A stretch of 23,950 bases of DNA. Origin: Bacillota bacterium. GTDB taxonomy: Bacteria; Bacillota_I; Bacilli_A; RF39; UBA660. The stretch covers positions 1-23,950 of the forward strand of contig JAGZRP010000001.1 in the NCBI GenBank assembly GCA_018381595.1. The letters are read 5' to 3'. The translations under genes and the position numbers were made by a program. A model generated the notes under the pieces. The model was not told the DNA's origin. It made no database searches and saw only the letters and a program-made list of their open reading frames with translations. This document shows, in pieces, positions 5,262 to 12,873 of this stretch (the first letter of the stretch is position 1; every line of letters begins with the position of its first letter).

Positions 5262-6647
5262 ATGAAAGATGTCAGAGAAGTATATGAACATTTAGACCAG
5301 TTCATGGGAAAAACAGTATCATTAGAAGGATGGATCCGTAATCATAGAAAACAAAAAGAATTCGGGTTTATTGATTTTTATGATGGAACTTGTTTTGAAT
5401 CCATTCAATTAATTTATGACAACCAATTAAGTGATTTTGATGCGATTCAAAAATTACGTGTTGGAAGTGCGATTCAAGTAACAGGTGTGATTGAAGAATC
5501 ACCAGCACAAGGACAACAATTTGAAATTCGTGTGAATGAATTAACATTATTAGGAGATAGTTCTGAGGACTTTCCAATTCAGCCAAAAAGACATACCAGA
5601 GAATTTTTAAGAGAAGTTTCTTATTTACGTCCACGTACAAAATTGTTTCAAGCAGCATATCGTGTTCGTAGTATTGCAGCAATGGCGATTCATACATATT
5701 TCCAAGAACATGGATATATTTATTTCCACGCTCCATTAATTACAGCAAATGATGGAGAAGGTGCAGGAGAAATGTTTAAACTAACCACATTGCCACTTGA
5801 GAATGTTCCAAAAGATGAAGATGGAAATATTGATTATAAAAAAGACTTCTTTGGGAAAAAAGTAGGGCTTACTGTGACTGGACAATTAGAAGCAGAAGCA
5901 TTTGCAATGGCTTTCAAAAAAGTTTATACCTTTGGACCAACTTTTCGTGCAGAAGTATCTCATACGAAAACACATGCATCTGAATTTTGGATGATCGAAC
6001 CAGAAATCGCATTTTGTGATTTAGAAAAGTTAATGGATATTGAAGAAGAAATGTTAAAGTATGTGATTCAGTATTGTTTAGAACATGCGAAAAGTGAATT
6101 TGATTTCTTTGACAGTTTTGTAGAAAAAGGAATTAAAGAAAAATTACAGGCAGTCGTGAATAGTAATTTCGTTCGTGTATCTCATGAAGAAGTTATTGAT
6201 ATTTTGAAAAAGGCAGATGTGAAATTTGAAAATAAACCAGAATATGGGGAAGATATTGCAACAGAACACGAAAAATATTTAACAGAAGTATATTATAAAG
6301 CACCTGTATTTGTAACAAATTGGCCAAAAGACATTAAAGCATTTTATATGCGTTTGAATGAAGATGGTAAGACCGTTGCAGCAGTTGACTTATTAGTTCC
6401 AGGAGCAGGAGAATTAATGGGTGGAAGTCAAAGAGAAGAACGTCTTGACTTGTTACTTTCTCGTATGGAAGAACTTGGAATGAAAAAAGATGGATTAGAT
6501 TGGTATTTAAATCTTAGAAGATATGGTGGATGTGTTCACTCAGGATTTGGAATGGGTTTTGAACGTTTACTCATTTATCTAACAGGAATTGAAAATATTA
6601 GAGATGTATTACCATTTCCACGAACACCAGGAAACTGTGAATTTTAG
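5262..6647 (+). CDS. asnS: Asparaginyl-tRNA synthetase
   Basis: A 461-residue class IIb aminoacyl-tRNA synthetase that charges tRNA-Asn in the cytoplasm. The N-terminal OB-fold anticodon-binding domain covers about residues 1-115 ('KTVSLEGWIRNHRKQKEFGFIDF'). The catalytic domain shows motif 2 as 'FRAEVSHTKTHASEFWMIEPE' and motif 3 as 'GFGMGFERLLIYLTG'. It ends in the AsnRS-typical 'IRDVLPFPRTPGNCEF'. The SHTKTHASEF loop and the ending distinguish it from AspRS. ATG 5262 follows GGAGGG (5251-5256). An apparent longer frame starting inside the T-box core at about 5202 is not a real start. Expression is controlled by the T-box leader immediately upstream, and the AAC specifier agrees with the enzyme's identity. 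Confidence 0.97.
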   Translation: MKDVREVYEHLDQFMGKTVSLEGWIRNHRKQKEFGFIDFYDGTCFESIQLIYDNQLSDFDAIQKLRVGSAIQVTGVIEESPAQGQQFEIRVNELTLLGDSSEDFPIQPKRHTREFLREVSYLRPRTKLFQAAYRVRSIAAMAIHTYFQEHGYIYFHAPLITANDGEGAGEMFKLTTLPLENVPKDEDGNIDYKKDFFGKKVGLTVTGQLEAEAFAMAFKKVYTFGPTFRAEVSHTKTHASEFWMIEPEIAFCDLEKLMDIEEEMLKYVIQYCLEHAKSEFDFFDSFVEKGIKEKLQAVVNSNFVRVSHEEVIDILKKADVKFENKPEYGEDIATEHEKYLTEVYYKAPVFVTNWPKDIKAFYMRLNEDGKTVAAVDLLVPGAGELMGGSQREERLDLLLSRMEELGMKKDGLDWYLNLRRYGGCVHSGFGMGFERLLIYLTGIENIRDVLPFPRTPGNCEF

Positions 6648-6674
6648 AAAAGAATTTCTTTCTTTTCTTTTTTT
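6646..6674 (+). terminator. asnS terminator
   Basis: AGAAAAGAA (6646-6654) pairs with TTCTTTTCT (6660-6668), followed by a T run. The stem begins inside the asnS stop codon. Confidence 0.75.
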
Positions 6675-6720
6675 GTATAACCATGTTATTTTTTACCATA
6701 ATAATAACGAGGTGAATAAA

Positions 6721-7232
6721 ATGAAAAAGGTCATTTGTTTATGTTCTGCTTTACTTGTATTCGTGACAGGATGTACATTTGGTGGAAAAATGTTAAATAC
6801 TCCAACCAAACAAGTTGAAATGTTATTTTCAAATTACCAGACATTAAATGATGATGTCATGGATGATTTAGATAAGGTTGTCAATGAAGAAGAACGTTTT
6901 AATACAAAACAAAGAGATGAATACCGTGACTTGATGAAAAAATTGATGGTGATAAAGCACAAGTACGTGCAGAAGTAGAAGTTACTGATTATTCGAAAAT
7001 CATGAAGAAAGCAGACGAGTATTTAAAAGAAAATCGTGATGAGTTTTTAGACGATAAGAAAAATTATAGTGAAGAAAAATATATGGACTATCGTTTAAAA
7101 CAATTAAAAGATGCAAAAGAAACAGTAAAATATGATATGACATTCCATTTAACAAAAAAAGATGGAGAATGGAAATTAGACCCACTTACCAATGAACAAG
7201 AACAAAAACTTCATGGAATGTATGCTTATTAA
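6721..7232 (+). pseudogene. Lipoprotein gene with an internal frameshift
   Basis: The gene starts at ATG 6721 after GAGGTGA. The N-terminus is a lipoprotein signal with lipobox 'VTGC' (Cys18), so the intact product would be anchored to the outer face of the membrane. The first frame ends at TAG 6976-6978 after 85 codons. Coding continues in the -1 frame ('IDGDKAQVRAEVEVTDYSKIMKKADEYL') to TAA at 7232, with no good start or ribosome binding site of its own. Both halves keep the same acidic/lysine-rich composition, and the second half has the layout of a small mixed alpha/beta domain ending 'KDGEWKLDPLTNEQEQKLHG'. The frames switch at the A-run 6937-6942. Possible causes are an assembly error, a true mutation, or a short deletion between two copies of ATGAAAAAA. 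Function unknown. Confidence 0.75.
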
Positions 7233-7256
7233 AGAATAGGATTTCTATTCTTTTTC
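7231..7256 (+). terminator. Terminator of the lipoprotein gene
   Basis: AAAGAATAG (7231-7239), loop GATTT, CTATTCTTT (7245-7253), then more T's. Its presence in good form suggests the gene was functional until recently. Confidence 0.85.
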
Positions 7257-7310
7257 TCTTGTCCTTTTTCTTTATTTTTGTTATTATATATTCCATTGCG
7301 AGGGGGATTT

Positions 7311-7970
7311 ATGGAATCAAATAAATTAGAAAATAAAGAGTTATGTACGAAATGTGGAGGTTTCTGTTGTAAAAAAAGTGGATGTGATTATAGTGCAAAT
7401 GATTTTGAGAGTCTTCATATTGATGATTTGGAATTAAAATTAAAAGAGGGTCATATTTCCATTGTATCGGTGTTAAAATTTAAACAATTAAAAAACTTTA
7501 AAATATCAACCCAACCATTTTTATATTTACGTGCAAGAAATGTAGATCGTCCTATTGTGGATTTGGTTTCTTTAAAAACACCATGTTCTATGTTGACAGA
7601 GAATGGTTGTACTTATTCATTAGAAAATCGTCCGAGTGGTGGTGTCAATCTGATTCCGGCTCCAGAACTACAGTGCTATCCATTAAAAGATCCAGAAGAA
7701 ATTGTAAATAGCTGGAAATCTTACCAAAATGTATTAATGAGTCTTGTAAAGCGATTTACGGGAAAAAATTTAAATGAGAGCTTAAAGAAAGATATCAAAT
7801 TGTTTTTTCTTTCCATGATAAAAAAAGACTTTGAACATGTTTCTACAGTAGAACAAAAACAAGCGGATGAGTTTATGAGAATATTGAAACAAGCGTACCC
7901 AGAATTATGGAAAGAAGCGTGCAAGGAGAGTAAAAATCAGTACACGCTACAAAAAAGAATGAAAAAGTAA
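7311..7970 (+). CDS. YkgJ-like cysteine-cluster (zinc/iron-binding) protein
   Basis: A 219-residue protein whose N-terminus carries a dense cysteine cluster, 'LCTKCGGFCCKKSGCDYS' (Cys12, 15, 19, 20 and 25). More cysteines follow in 'TPCSMLTENGCTYSLENRPSGG' and 'LQCYPL'. The spacing and the 'C.mL...GC.y..e.RP..C/G' pattern are those of the YkgJ/UPF0153 family, thought to bind zinc or an iron-sulfur cluster; its biochemical role is not established. The residue after 'RPSGG' is not cysteine, so one usual ligand may be replaced by the later Cys in 'LQCYP'. The C-terminal third is helical and lysine-rich. ATG 7311 is chosen because AGGGGG lies 4 bases upstream; the frame extends back to 7278 without a ribosome binding site. 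Confidence 0.75.
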   Translation: MESNKLENKELCTKCGGFCCKKSGCDYSANDFESLHIDDLELKLKEGHISIVSVLKFKQLKNFKISTQPFLYLRARNVDRPIVDLVSLKTPCSMLTENGCTYSLENRPSGGVNLIPAPELQCYPLKDPEEIVNSWKSYQNVLMSLVKRFTGKNLNESLKKDIKLFFLSMIKKDFEHVSTVEQKQADEFMRILKQAYPELWKEACKESKNQYTLQKRMKK

Positions 7971-7990
7971 TCCTAAGAGGATTATTTTTT
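7968..7990 (+). terminator. Terminator of the YkgJ-like gene
   Basis: TAATCC (7968-7973, including the stop codon), loop TAAGA, GGATTA (7979-7984), then a T run. Confidence 0.8.
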
Positions 7991-7998
7991 CTTTTTAT

Positions 7999-8027
7999 AA
8001 ATATTCTTCCATTGTTTCACATAATTT
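7999..8027 (+). promoter_or_regulatory. SigE-like promoter of the dacB-spmA-spmB operon
   Basis: AAATATT (7999-8005) matches the sigma-E -35 pattern KMATATT at six of seven positions. CATAATTT (8020-8027) keeps CATA and the final T of the -10 pattern. The 14-base spacer is the preferred one. The dacB operon belongs to the SigE regulon in B. subtilis, which supports the call. The predicted start lies very near the AGGTGAT ribosome binding site (8033-8039). Confidence 0.5.
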
Positions 8028-8042
8028 TTATTAGGTGATAAG

Positions 8043-9116
8043 ATGAAAAAAATAGCTACATTTTTATTGATTGGAATTATATTAGTATTACCACTTTCTG
8101 TAAAAGCAATTTCAACAAGTGCAACTTCTAGTATATTAATGGATATGGATTCTAATCGTGTTCTTTATGAAAGCAATCCGCATACCATTCGTAGTATTGC
8201 AAGTATTTCTAAAATTATGACGGGAATTCTCGCTGTAGAAAGTGGGAAAATGGAAAAAACAGTAACCGTAGATGATACCGTATTAAAAGCCTATGGTTCT
8301 GGTATTTATGTCAAGCCTGGTGAAAAATTAAAATTAAAAGATTTAGTTTATGGACTCATGCTTCGCAGTGGAAACGATGCAGCGGTTATGATTGCAAAAT
8401 ACGTAGGTGGAAGTGTTCCTAAATTTGTAAAATTAATGAATCAAAAAGCATCTGAAATTGGAATGAAAGATACGACCTTTAACAATCCTTCTGGATTAGA
8501 TGAAAAAGAACAGATTGGTAATTTTTCAACGGCTTATGATATGGCGCTTCTAACCAGTTATGCAATGCAAAACGAAGATTATCAAAAGATAGTTGGAACA
8601 AAAAAATATACGTTAAAAACAAATAAAAATACATACGTATGGCACAACAAAAATAAATTATTAAATACATATCAATATACAACAGGAGGAAAAACTGGAT
8701 TTACAAAGAAAGCAAGGCGTACTCTTGTTTCAACAGCCAGTAAAGATAATTTAAATTTAGTAGTAGTCACATTAAATGACGGTGATGATTTTAAAGACCA
8801 TATGAATTTACATGATTATGGATTTACAACGTATCAAAAGTATCATATTTTGAAAAAAGGAACCATTAAAATTAAAGGAGAAAAATACTATAAAAACGAA
8901 CGTCTTTATATCAAAAAAGATGTAGATTATCCAATTCGTATGGATGAAAAAGAAGGCGTTCGTTTAAATTTTGAACTAGATAAGAAAAAACAATTAAAAA
9001 ATAATGGAAAAGTTGGAAATGTAGAGGTTAAATTAGGAGAACAAACCGTATATAAAGTACCTATTTATGTAGAGAAAAAACAAGCTAAGAAAAAAGGGTG
9101 GTTTCACTTATGGTAA
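8043..9116 (+). CDS. dacB: D-alanyl-D-alanine carboxypeptidase (PBP5*-type)
   Basis: A 357-residue S11-family penicillin-binding protein that removes the terminal D-Ala from peptidoglycan stem peptides. An N-terminal signal peptide ends near 'LSVKA' (residue 22). The catalytic motifs are all present: S54-x-x-K57 in 'SISKIMT', S109-G-N111 in 'LRSGNDAA', and K217-T-G219 in 'GGKTGFT'. The C-terminal domain (about 270-345) is beta-rich, and the protein ends in a Lys-rich stretch, so it may be membrane associated. The following genes are spmA and spmB, as in the B. subtilis dacB operon, which sets the degree of spore cortex crosslinking from the mother cell. I therefore prefer dacB over dacA or dacF. 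AGGTGAT precedes the ATG. The 3' end overlaps spmA by seven bases. Confidence 0.93.
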   Translation: MKKIATFLLIGIILVLPLSVKAISTSATSSILMDMDSNRVLYESNPHTIRSIASISKIMTGILAVESGKMEKTVTVDDTVLKAYGSGIYVKPGEKLKLKDLVYGLMLRSGNDAAVMIAKYVGGSVPKFVKLMNQKASEIGMKDTTFNNPSGLDEKEQIGNFSTAYDMALLTSYAMQNEDYQKIVGTKKYTLKTNKNTYVWHNKNKLLNTYQYTTGGKTGFTKKARRTLVSTASKDNLNLVVVTLNDGDDFKDHMNLHDYGFTTYQKYHILKKGTIKIKGEKYYKNERLYIKKDVDYPIRMDEKEGVRLNFELDKKKQLKNNGKVGNVEVKLGEQTVYKVPIYVEKKQAKKKGWFHLW

Positions 9117-9688
9117 ATATCATTTGGGCATCTTTTTTCTTTATTGGAATGATTACATGTATGTTAACCGGTAAGTTAGAACTATTAAATCAGGTATTAT
9201 TCGAAAGTTCGAAAGAAGCCCTAGATATGATTTTAAAATTATTTCCAGTTATGGCATTGTGGTTAGGAATTACTAAGATTGCCTCTGTTTCTGGATTACT
9301 CAACAAACTTTCGAAAATGTTGAGTCCACTCTTAGGTCGTCTTTTTCCAGAAATACCAAAAGGACATGCATCACTTTCTTTAATTGCATCCAACGTCATT
9401 GCAAATTTCTTTGGTCTAGGAAATGCAGCAACCCCATTTGGATTAAAAGCGATGCAGAAATTACAAGAAATTAATCCCAAAAAAGATACTGCAAGTCGAA
9501 GTATGATTACCTTTTTGGTATTAAATACAAGCGGTCTTACCTTAATCCCTACAACCATTATTTCTCTACGTATGATGTATCAAAGCAAAAATCCTACAGA
9601 AATTGTACTGGGATGCATTTTAGCAACACTTTGTGCAACGGTTGCAGGACTTTTCATGGATAGATATTTAGCAAGGAGAAACGCATGA
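9110..9688 (+). CDS. spmA: Spore maturation protein A
   Basis: A 192-residue integral membrane protein with four or five hydrophobic segments and the conserved SpmA/nucleoside-recognition core: 'FPVMALWLGITKIASVSGLL', 'ANFFGLGNAATPFGLKAM' and 'FLVLNTSGLTLIPTTIISLR'. The 'GNAATPFGLKAMQ' stretch is characteristic. In B. subtilis, SpmA and SpmB act together during spore core dehydration; loss gives less heat-resistant spores. ATG 9110 is preferred, 9 bases after GGGTGG (9095-9100). A GTG at 9098 in the same frame lies on that site. The start overlaps the end of dacB and the stop overlaps spmB by four bases (ATGA), so the three genes are tightly coupled. Confidence 0.95.
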   Translation: MVNIIWASFFFIGMITCMLTGKLELLNQVLFESSKEALDMILKLFPVMALWLGITKIASVSGLLNKLSKMLSPLLGRLFPEIPKGHASLSLIASNVIANFFGLGNAATPFGLKAMQKLQEINPKKDTASRSMITFLVLNTSGLTLIPTTIISLRMMYQSKNPTEIVLGCILATLCATVAGLFMDRYLARRNA

Positions 9689-10209
9689 TAAGAACCATTT
9701 CTAATTTAATTATTCCTCTTATGGTATTGTTTATTATTTTTTATGGAGTTTTAAAAAAAGTAGATGTATATGATACCTTTGTTGATGGAGCCAAAGAGTC
9801 ATTTGATATGATTTTAACCATGTTTCCACCCATGTTAGCCATGATTGTAGGGGTAAATGTCTTTGTCAAAAGTGGGGCTTTAAACTATGTATTTCAATTT
9901 TTAAATCCAATCTTTGAATTCATCCATTTTCCAATTGATATATTACCTATGGCAATCATGAGACCAATCAGTGGAACCGCAAGTCTTGCACTACTCAATC
10001 AAATATTTGAAAGTAGTGGACCAGATAGTTTTCTAGGAAGACTTGCATCGATCATTCAAGGTTCTACAGATACTACTTTTTATATTTTGACTTTATATTT
10101 TGGAACCATCGGAATTAAAAAAATCCGTTATTCCCTCTGGGCAGGATTATTTGCAGATTTAGTGGGAATTATTGCAAGTGTTTTACTTGTTGGCTTTTTA
10201 TTTCATTAA
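9685..10209 (+). CDS. spmB: Spore maturation protein B
   Basis: A 174-residue membrane protein and the partner of SpmA. It carries the family core 'AKESFDMILTMFPPMLAMIVGVNVF', the 'RPISGTASLAL' motif and the C-terminal 'IQGSTDTTFYILTLYFGTIGIKKIRYSL', typical of SpmB. Hydrophobic segments lie at about residues 7-24, 42-62, 82-100, 122-142 and 150-172. It starts in an ATGA overlap with spmA, 6 bases after AAGGAGA. It closes the SigE-type operon. No terminator is visible before rluB 57 bases downstream, so some read-through into rluB is possible. Confidence 0.95.
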   Translation: MIRTISNLIIPLMVLFIIFYGVLKKVDVYDTFVDGAKESFDMILTMFPPMLAMIVGVNVFVKSGALNYVFQFLNPIFEFIHFPIDILPMAIMRPISGTASLALLNQIFESSGPDSFLGRLASIIQGSTDTTFYILTLYFGTIGIKKIRYSLWAGLFADLVGIIASVLLVGFLFH

Positions 10210-10266
10210 TTCATTGTAATTCTTTGAAAACTATGTTATTATCTTTTAAGTAAATGTGGTGATAGT

Positions 10267-11016
10267 ATGGAAAGATTACAAAAAGTAATTGCAAATAGTG
10301 GATATTGTAGTAGAAGAAAAGCGGAAGAAGAAATCGTAAAAGGACATGTTACAGTGAATGGAAGCATTGTAACAGAATTAGGAACCAAAGTAGGTGGAAA
10401 TGATACCATTGAAATTAATGGAACTGTATTACAAAATGAAGAACAAAAAGAATATATTCTTCTTTATAAACCAAGAGGAGTTGTTACAACAACCAGTGAT
10501 GATAAAGGAAGAAAAACAGTCATCGATTTAGTGAATTCACAGAATAGAATTTATCCAGTTGGAAGATTAGATTATGATACCACGGGATTATTATTACTGA
10601 CCAATGATGGACAACTTGCAAACCTTTTAACCCATCCAAAAAGTGAAGTAGAAAAAGTATATGTTGCAAAAGTAAAAGGGATTTTAACAAAAGAAGAAAT
10701 AGAAAAATTAAAACGTGGCGTTATCATTGATGGAAGAAAAACAGCTCGCTCTAAAGTAAAATTGAAAAAAGTAGATAGAAAAAGTGACACTTGTATTGTA
10801 GAAATTATCATTCATGAAGGTAGAAATCATCAAGTAAAAAAGATGCTAGAACGCGTAGGGCATGAAGTATTAAAACTAAAAAGAGAACGTGTGGCGTTCT
10901 TAGACTTAACAGGCCTTCATTCTTCAGAATACCGTCATTTAACAATTAAAGAAGTAAAAACATTATATGCTTTATGTAAAAAACAAGATGAACCAAAAAA
11001 ATTCTCAAGATTCTGA
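10267..11016 (+). CDS. rluB: 23S rRNA pseudouridine synthase, RluB/RsuA family
   Basis: A 249-residue enzyme converting a uridine of 23S rRNA to pseudouridine. The S4 RNA-binding domain occupies residues 1-60 ('RLQKVIANSGYCSRRKAEEEIVKGHVTVNG'). The catalytic domain carries the active-site aspartate in 'GRLDYDTTGLLLLTNDG' and the conserved 'HPKSEVEKVYVAKVKG' and 'EGRNHQVKKMLERVGH'. These are the RsuA/RluB/RluE/RluF-group motifs. In B. subtilis the rluB homologue also follows spmB, so the assignment is supported by gene order. GGTGATAGT precedes the ATG. The last codons form part of a bidirectional terminator shared with the convergent gene on the minus strand. Confidence 0.93.
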   Translation: MERLQKVIANSGYCSRRKAEEEIVKGHVTVNGSIVTELGTKVGGNDTIEINGTVLQNEEQKEYILLYKPRGVVTTTSDDKGRKTVIDLVNSQNRIYPVGRLDYDTTGLLLLTNDGQLANLLTHPKSEVEKVYVAKVKGILTKEEIEKLKRGVIIDGRKTARSKVKLKKVDRKSDTCIVEIIIHEGRNHQVKKMLERVGHEVLKLKRERVAFLDLTGLHSSEYRHLTIKEVKTLYALCKKQDEPKKFSRF

Positions 11017-11025
11017 GAATTTTTT
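10997..11025. terminator. Bidirectional terminator between rluB and the convergent gene
   Basis: AAATTCTCA (10999-11007) pairs with TGAGAATTT (11014-11022), with A's on the left and T's on the right, so it works on both strands. It contains the rluB stop codon and touches the stop of the minus-strand gene at 11024. Confidence 0.85.
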
Positions 11026-11746
11026 ATTTGCTTTTATTTTTTGTTTTACAATTACGCTCGTTATAGAAAATTGGATAAGGACACATTGTTGCCTCATCAT
11101 AGTATTCTACTGCAACTTCTCCCATATGTTTTAATTTACTTAACTCACATGCTTGTTGATAGACATATTGATGATATCTATCAGGAGATGCAGCAAGATA
11201 AGGATTGCGGAATAAATCACTTTCACTAAAATGTGTACATCCACATAATGCTATCATAAAATCAATCTGTTCTTGGCAGGCTTTTTGAATTGTAAGCTCT
11301 GTTGCACCGCAAAGCATTTGTCCAAGTAATAAATCGCAACCTGGTAATTTCGTATCCATTGTAAAAGGCTCTTTTACTAACTTTAAATTTGGATATTTTG
11401 AATTTGTAGTAACTAAGATTGGATCATAAACTGTAATGGTTCCTTTTCCAAGTTTTAATTGTTCTTTTGCAATATATTCACCAAGAATTGGTAAATAGCC
11501 ACCACCAATTTCAACAATATCTTTTTCTAAAGAATGCTTTTGTTTGATAATATCTAGGAAAGCTTGATATAAGTTTCGATCTTTATCTAATATTCCAAAT
11601 TCAGCATACACTTGAGCTAAAACATCTGGAAGGAATCCGTATATTAAATGGGTAAAAAAATTTTCCTCGATATATTCTCGTGCTATTTTTGAATATTCAG
11701 AACCGTATTTTTTCAAAAAGTCTTCTAATTGTTGTTCTACTTTCAT
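11024..11746 (-). CDS. Methyltransferase-like (Rossmann-type) protein, unknown substrate
   Basis: A 240-residue soluble protein. The N-terminal 70 residues are helical. Then comes 'DIVEIGGGYLPILGEYIA', which resembles SAM-binding motif I with a glycine-rich turn after an acidic residue. 'GTITVYDPIL' has an acidic residue at the end of the next strand, as in motif II, and 'GCDLLLGQMLCGATELTIQ' sits where motif IV would be. The C-terminal half has several cysteines ('LCGCTHF', 'MCPYPIF', 'RNCK'). I do not recognise a named family, and SAM binding is inferred from layout only. ATG 11746 follows AAGGGGGGAA; the frame extends 15 codons upstream without a better start. It lies downstream of the ferredoxin gene but is separated from it by a terminator. 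Confidence 0.7.
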   Translation of the reverse strand: MKVEQQLEDFLKKYGSEYSKIAREYIEENFFTHLIYGFLPDVLAQVYAEFGILDKDRNLYQAFLDIIKQKHSLEKDIVEIGGGYLPILGEYIAKEQLKLGKGTITVYDPILVTTNSKYPNLKLVKEPFTMDTKLPGCDLLLGQMLCGATELTIQKACQEQIDFMIALCGCTHFSESDLFRNPYLAASPDRYHQYVYQQACELSKLKHMGEVAVEYYDEATMCPYPIFYNERNCKTKNKSK

Positions 11747-11771
11747 GATATTCCCCCCTTTTCGGAGAGTT

Positions 11772-11780
11772 ATTATATCA
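11772..11780 (-). promoter_or_regulatory. Extended -10 promoter of the methyltransferase-like gene
   Basis: On the minus strand TGA is followed directly by TATAAT (complement of 11772-11777), an extended -10 element. The -35 region is weak (TTAATT at a 17-base spacing, inside the ferredoxin terminator). Confidence 0.4.
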
Positions 11781-11790
11781 TAGATAAACA

Positions 11791-11814
11791 AAAAAATTAA
11801 GATTTCTCTTAATT
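11791..11814 (-). terminator. Ferredoxin gene terminator
   Basis: On the minus strand AATTAAGA (complement of 11807-11814), loop GAAA, TCTTAATT (complement of 11795-11802) is followed by a T run. The stem overlaps the ferredoxin stop codon. Confidence 0.85.
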
Positions 11815-12009
11815 TTCTTCTTCAACTTCTTTAATTGCTCCAACAGGGCAAATATCAATTGCTTCTTGTTGATCTTCTTTTTGTTCCTCTGTTACCGGTT
11901 CTTTTTCTTTCGCAAGACCTTCGTCAGTCATTTCAAAACACTCTGGATAATTTCCAAAACATGCACCACACCCGATACAAATGTCTTGATCTACTTTTAC
12001 TTTTTTCAT
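11809..12009 (-). CDS. fer: Ferredoxin, single [4Fe-4S] type
   Basis: A 66-residue acidic electron carrier. Cys11, Cys14 and Cys17 in 'CIGCGACFG', together with Cys54 in 'ICPVGAI', are the expected ligands of one [4Fe-4S] cluster, as in Bacillus-type ferredoxins. Cys24 in 'PECF' is extra and sits at the position lost in single-cluster forms. The linker 'KEKEPVTEEQKEDQQEAID' replaces the second cluster motif. Redox partners are not evident from the neighbours. ATG 12009 follows GGTGATAGT; the frame extends upstream to about 12054 but lacks a ribosome binding site there. Confidence 0.93.
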   Translation of the reverse strand: MKKVKVDQDICIGCGACFGNYPECFEMTDEGLAKEKEPVTEEQKEDQQEAIDICPVGAIKEVEEEN

Positions 12010-12024
12010 ACTATCACCACTTTC

Positions 12025-12054
12025 ATTATACAAAAAATACCAGATAAAATGCAA
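12025..12054 (-). promoter_or_regulatory. SigA-type promoter of the ferredoxin gene
   Basis: On the minus strand TTGCAT (complement of 12049-12054) and TATAAT (complement of 12025-12030) are separated by 18 bases. Confidence 0.6.
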
Positions 12055-12111
12055 GGAAATGGTTTAAAAAATGGTCGAATTATGTTATTATTATACTAGC
12101 GAGGTGATAAT

Positions 12112-12873
12112 GTGGCAAGTCGTATGGACAGATACCGTGAAAGTGAATTAAATAATAATGGTATGCGTACAAAGCGTAATGAACATTTATATGCTCGTGT
12201 CGAAGCACCTTTAGAATACTCTAGTGTCGAGGGAGTTGCTAGAATTGAGAATACCAATTCGGTAGATATTAATAAAATTAAAGAATTATTATTAAAAGAT
12301 GAAGAGCCAAAGAAAAGAGCTATCAAAAATAGTTATCAAGAAGAGGAAGAACCAGAAGAGATTGTTCCTTTAGATGATAAAAATTATGATATCAGAGATA
12401 TATTAAATAAAGCAAAAGGTTCTAAAAAAGAGGATGAAGAGGATCGCTATCGTGCACTTCAAAATACGGGATATGATATTTTAAAGAATATTCAAATTAA
12501 AAATAGAAATACGGATGTATCAGAAAAAGAATTAGATTCCGTAGGAGATACTACATTAAGCTTATCAATGTTAGATAGTTTAAAGGGAAGTGAACTTACC
12601 TCAACGATTGATTCTAATACAATTCGTGCTCTATTAGAATCTGAAAAAGAAGCACTAAAAGAAGATGAAGACGATTTTGAAGAAGAGAGAACGTTAGACA
12701 ATTCCTTTTTTACTTCTAGCTTGAATTTTAGTGAAGATGATTTTAATGAGTTAAGTGATGAACTTGATGAACCTAAAAAGAAAAATCATTTGTTTTTAAA
12801 AGTTATTTTGTTTTTAATTTTAGTGATAGGAACAACAGCTGTGATATTCTTTTTAGCAAATTATTTAAAATAA
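12112..12873 (+). CDS. Acidic tail-anchored membrane protein, unknown function
   Basis: A 253-residue protein. Residues 1-225 are hydrophilic and strongly acidic with low-complexity Glu/Asp stretches, and are probably largely disordered. Short recurring helical patches include 'INKIKELLLKD', 'YDIRDILNKAKG' and 'SNTIRALLESEK'. A basic 'PKKKNHLFLK' patch then leads into one C-terminal membrane segment (about 229-251), giving a tail anchor with the bulk in the cytoplasm. I know no family for it. The start is GTG 12112, 7 bases after GAGG of GAGGTGAT; the next ATG (12124) is too far from that site. A TATACT -10-like element lies at 12092-12097 with no good -35. The 3' end shares a terminator with gerKB. 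Confidence 0.75.
   Translation: MASRMDRYRESELNNNGMRTKRNEHLYARVEAPLEYSSVEGVARIENTNSVDINKIKELLLKDEEPKKRAIKNSYQEEEEPEEIVPLDDKNYDIRDILNKAKGSKKEDEEDRYRALQNTGYDILKNIQIKNRNTDVSEKELDSVGDTTLSLSMLDSLKGSELTSTIDSNTIRALLESEKEALKEDEDDFEEERTLDNSFFTSSLNFSEDDFNELSDELDEPKKKNHLFLKVILFLILVIGTTAVIFFLANYLK

Noticed and set aside
5368..5736. Minus-strand ORF of 122 codons
   Set aside because: It is the shadow of asnS, with no ribosome binding site and implausible composition.
6934..6945. Programmed -1 frameshift in the lipoprotein gene
   Set aside because: The site reads G AAA AAA T, not a good slippery heptamer, and I see no Shine-Dalgarno-like stimulator or clear downstream stem. Deletion or sequencing error is simpler.
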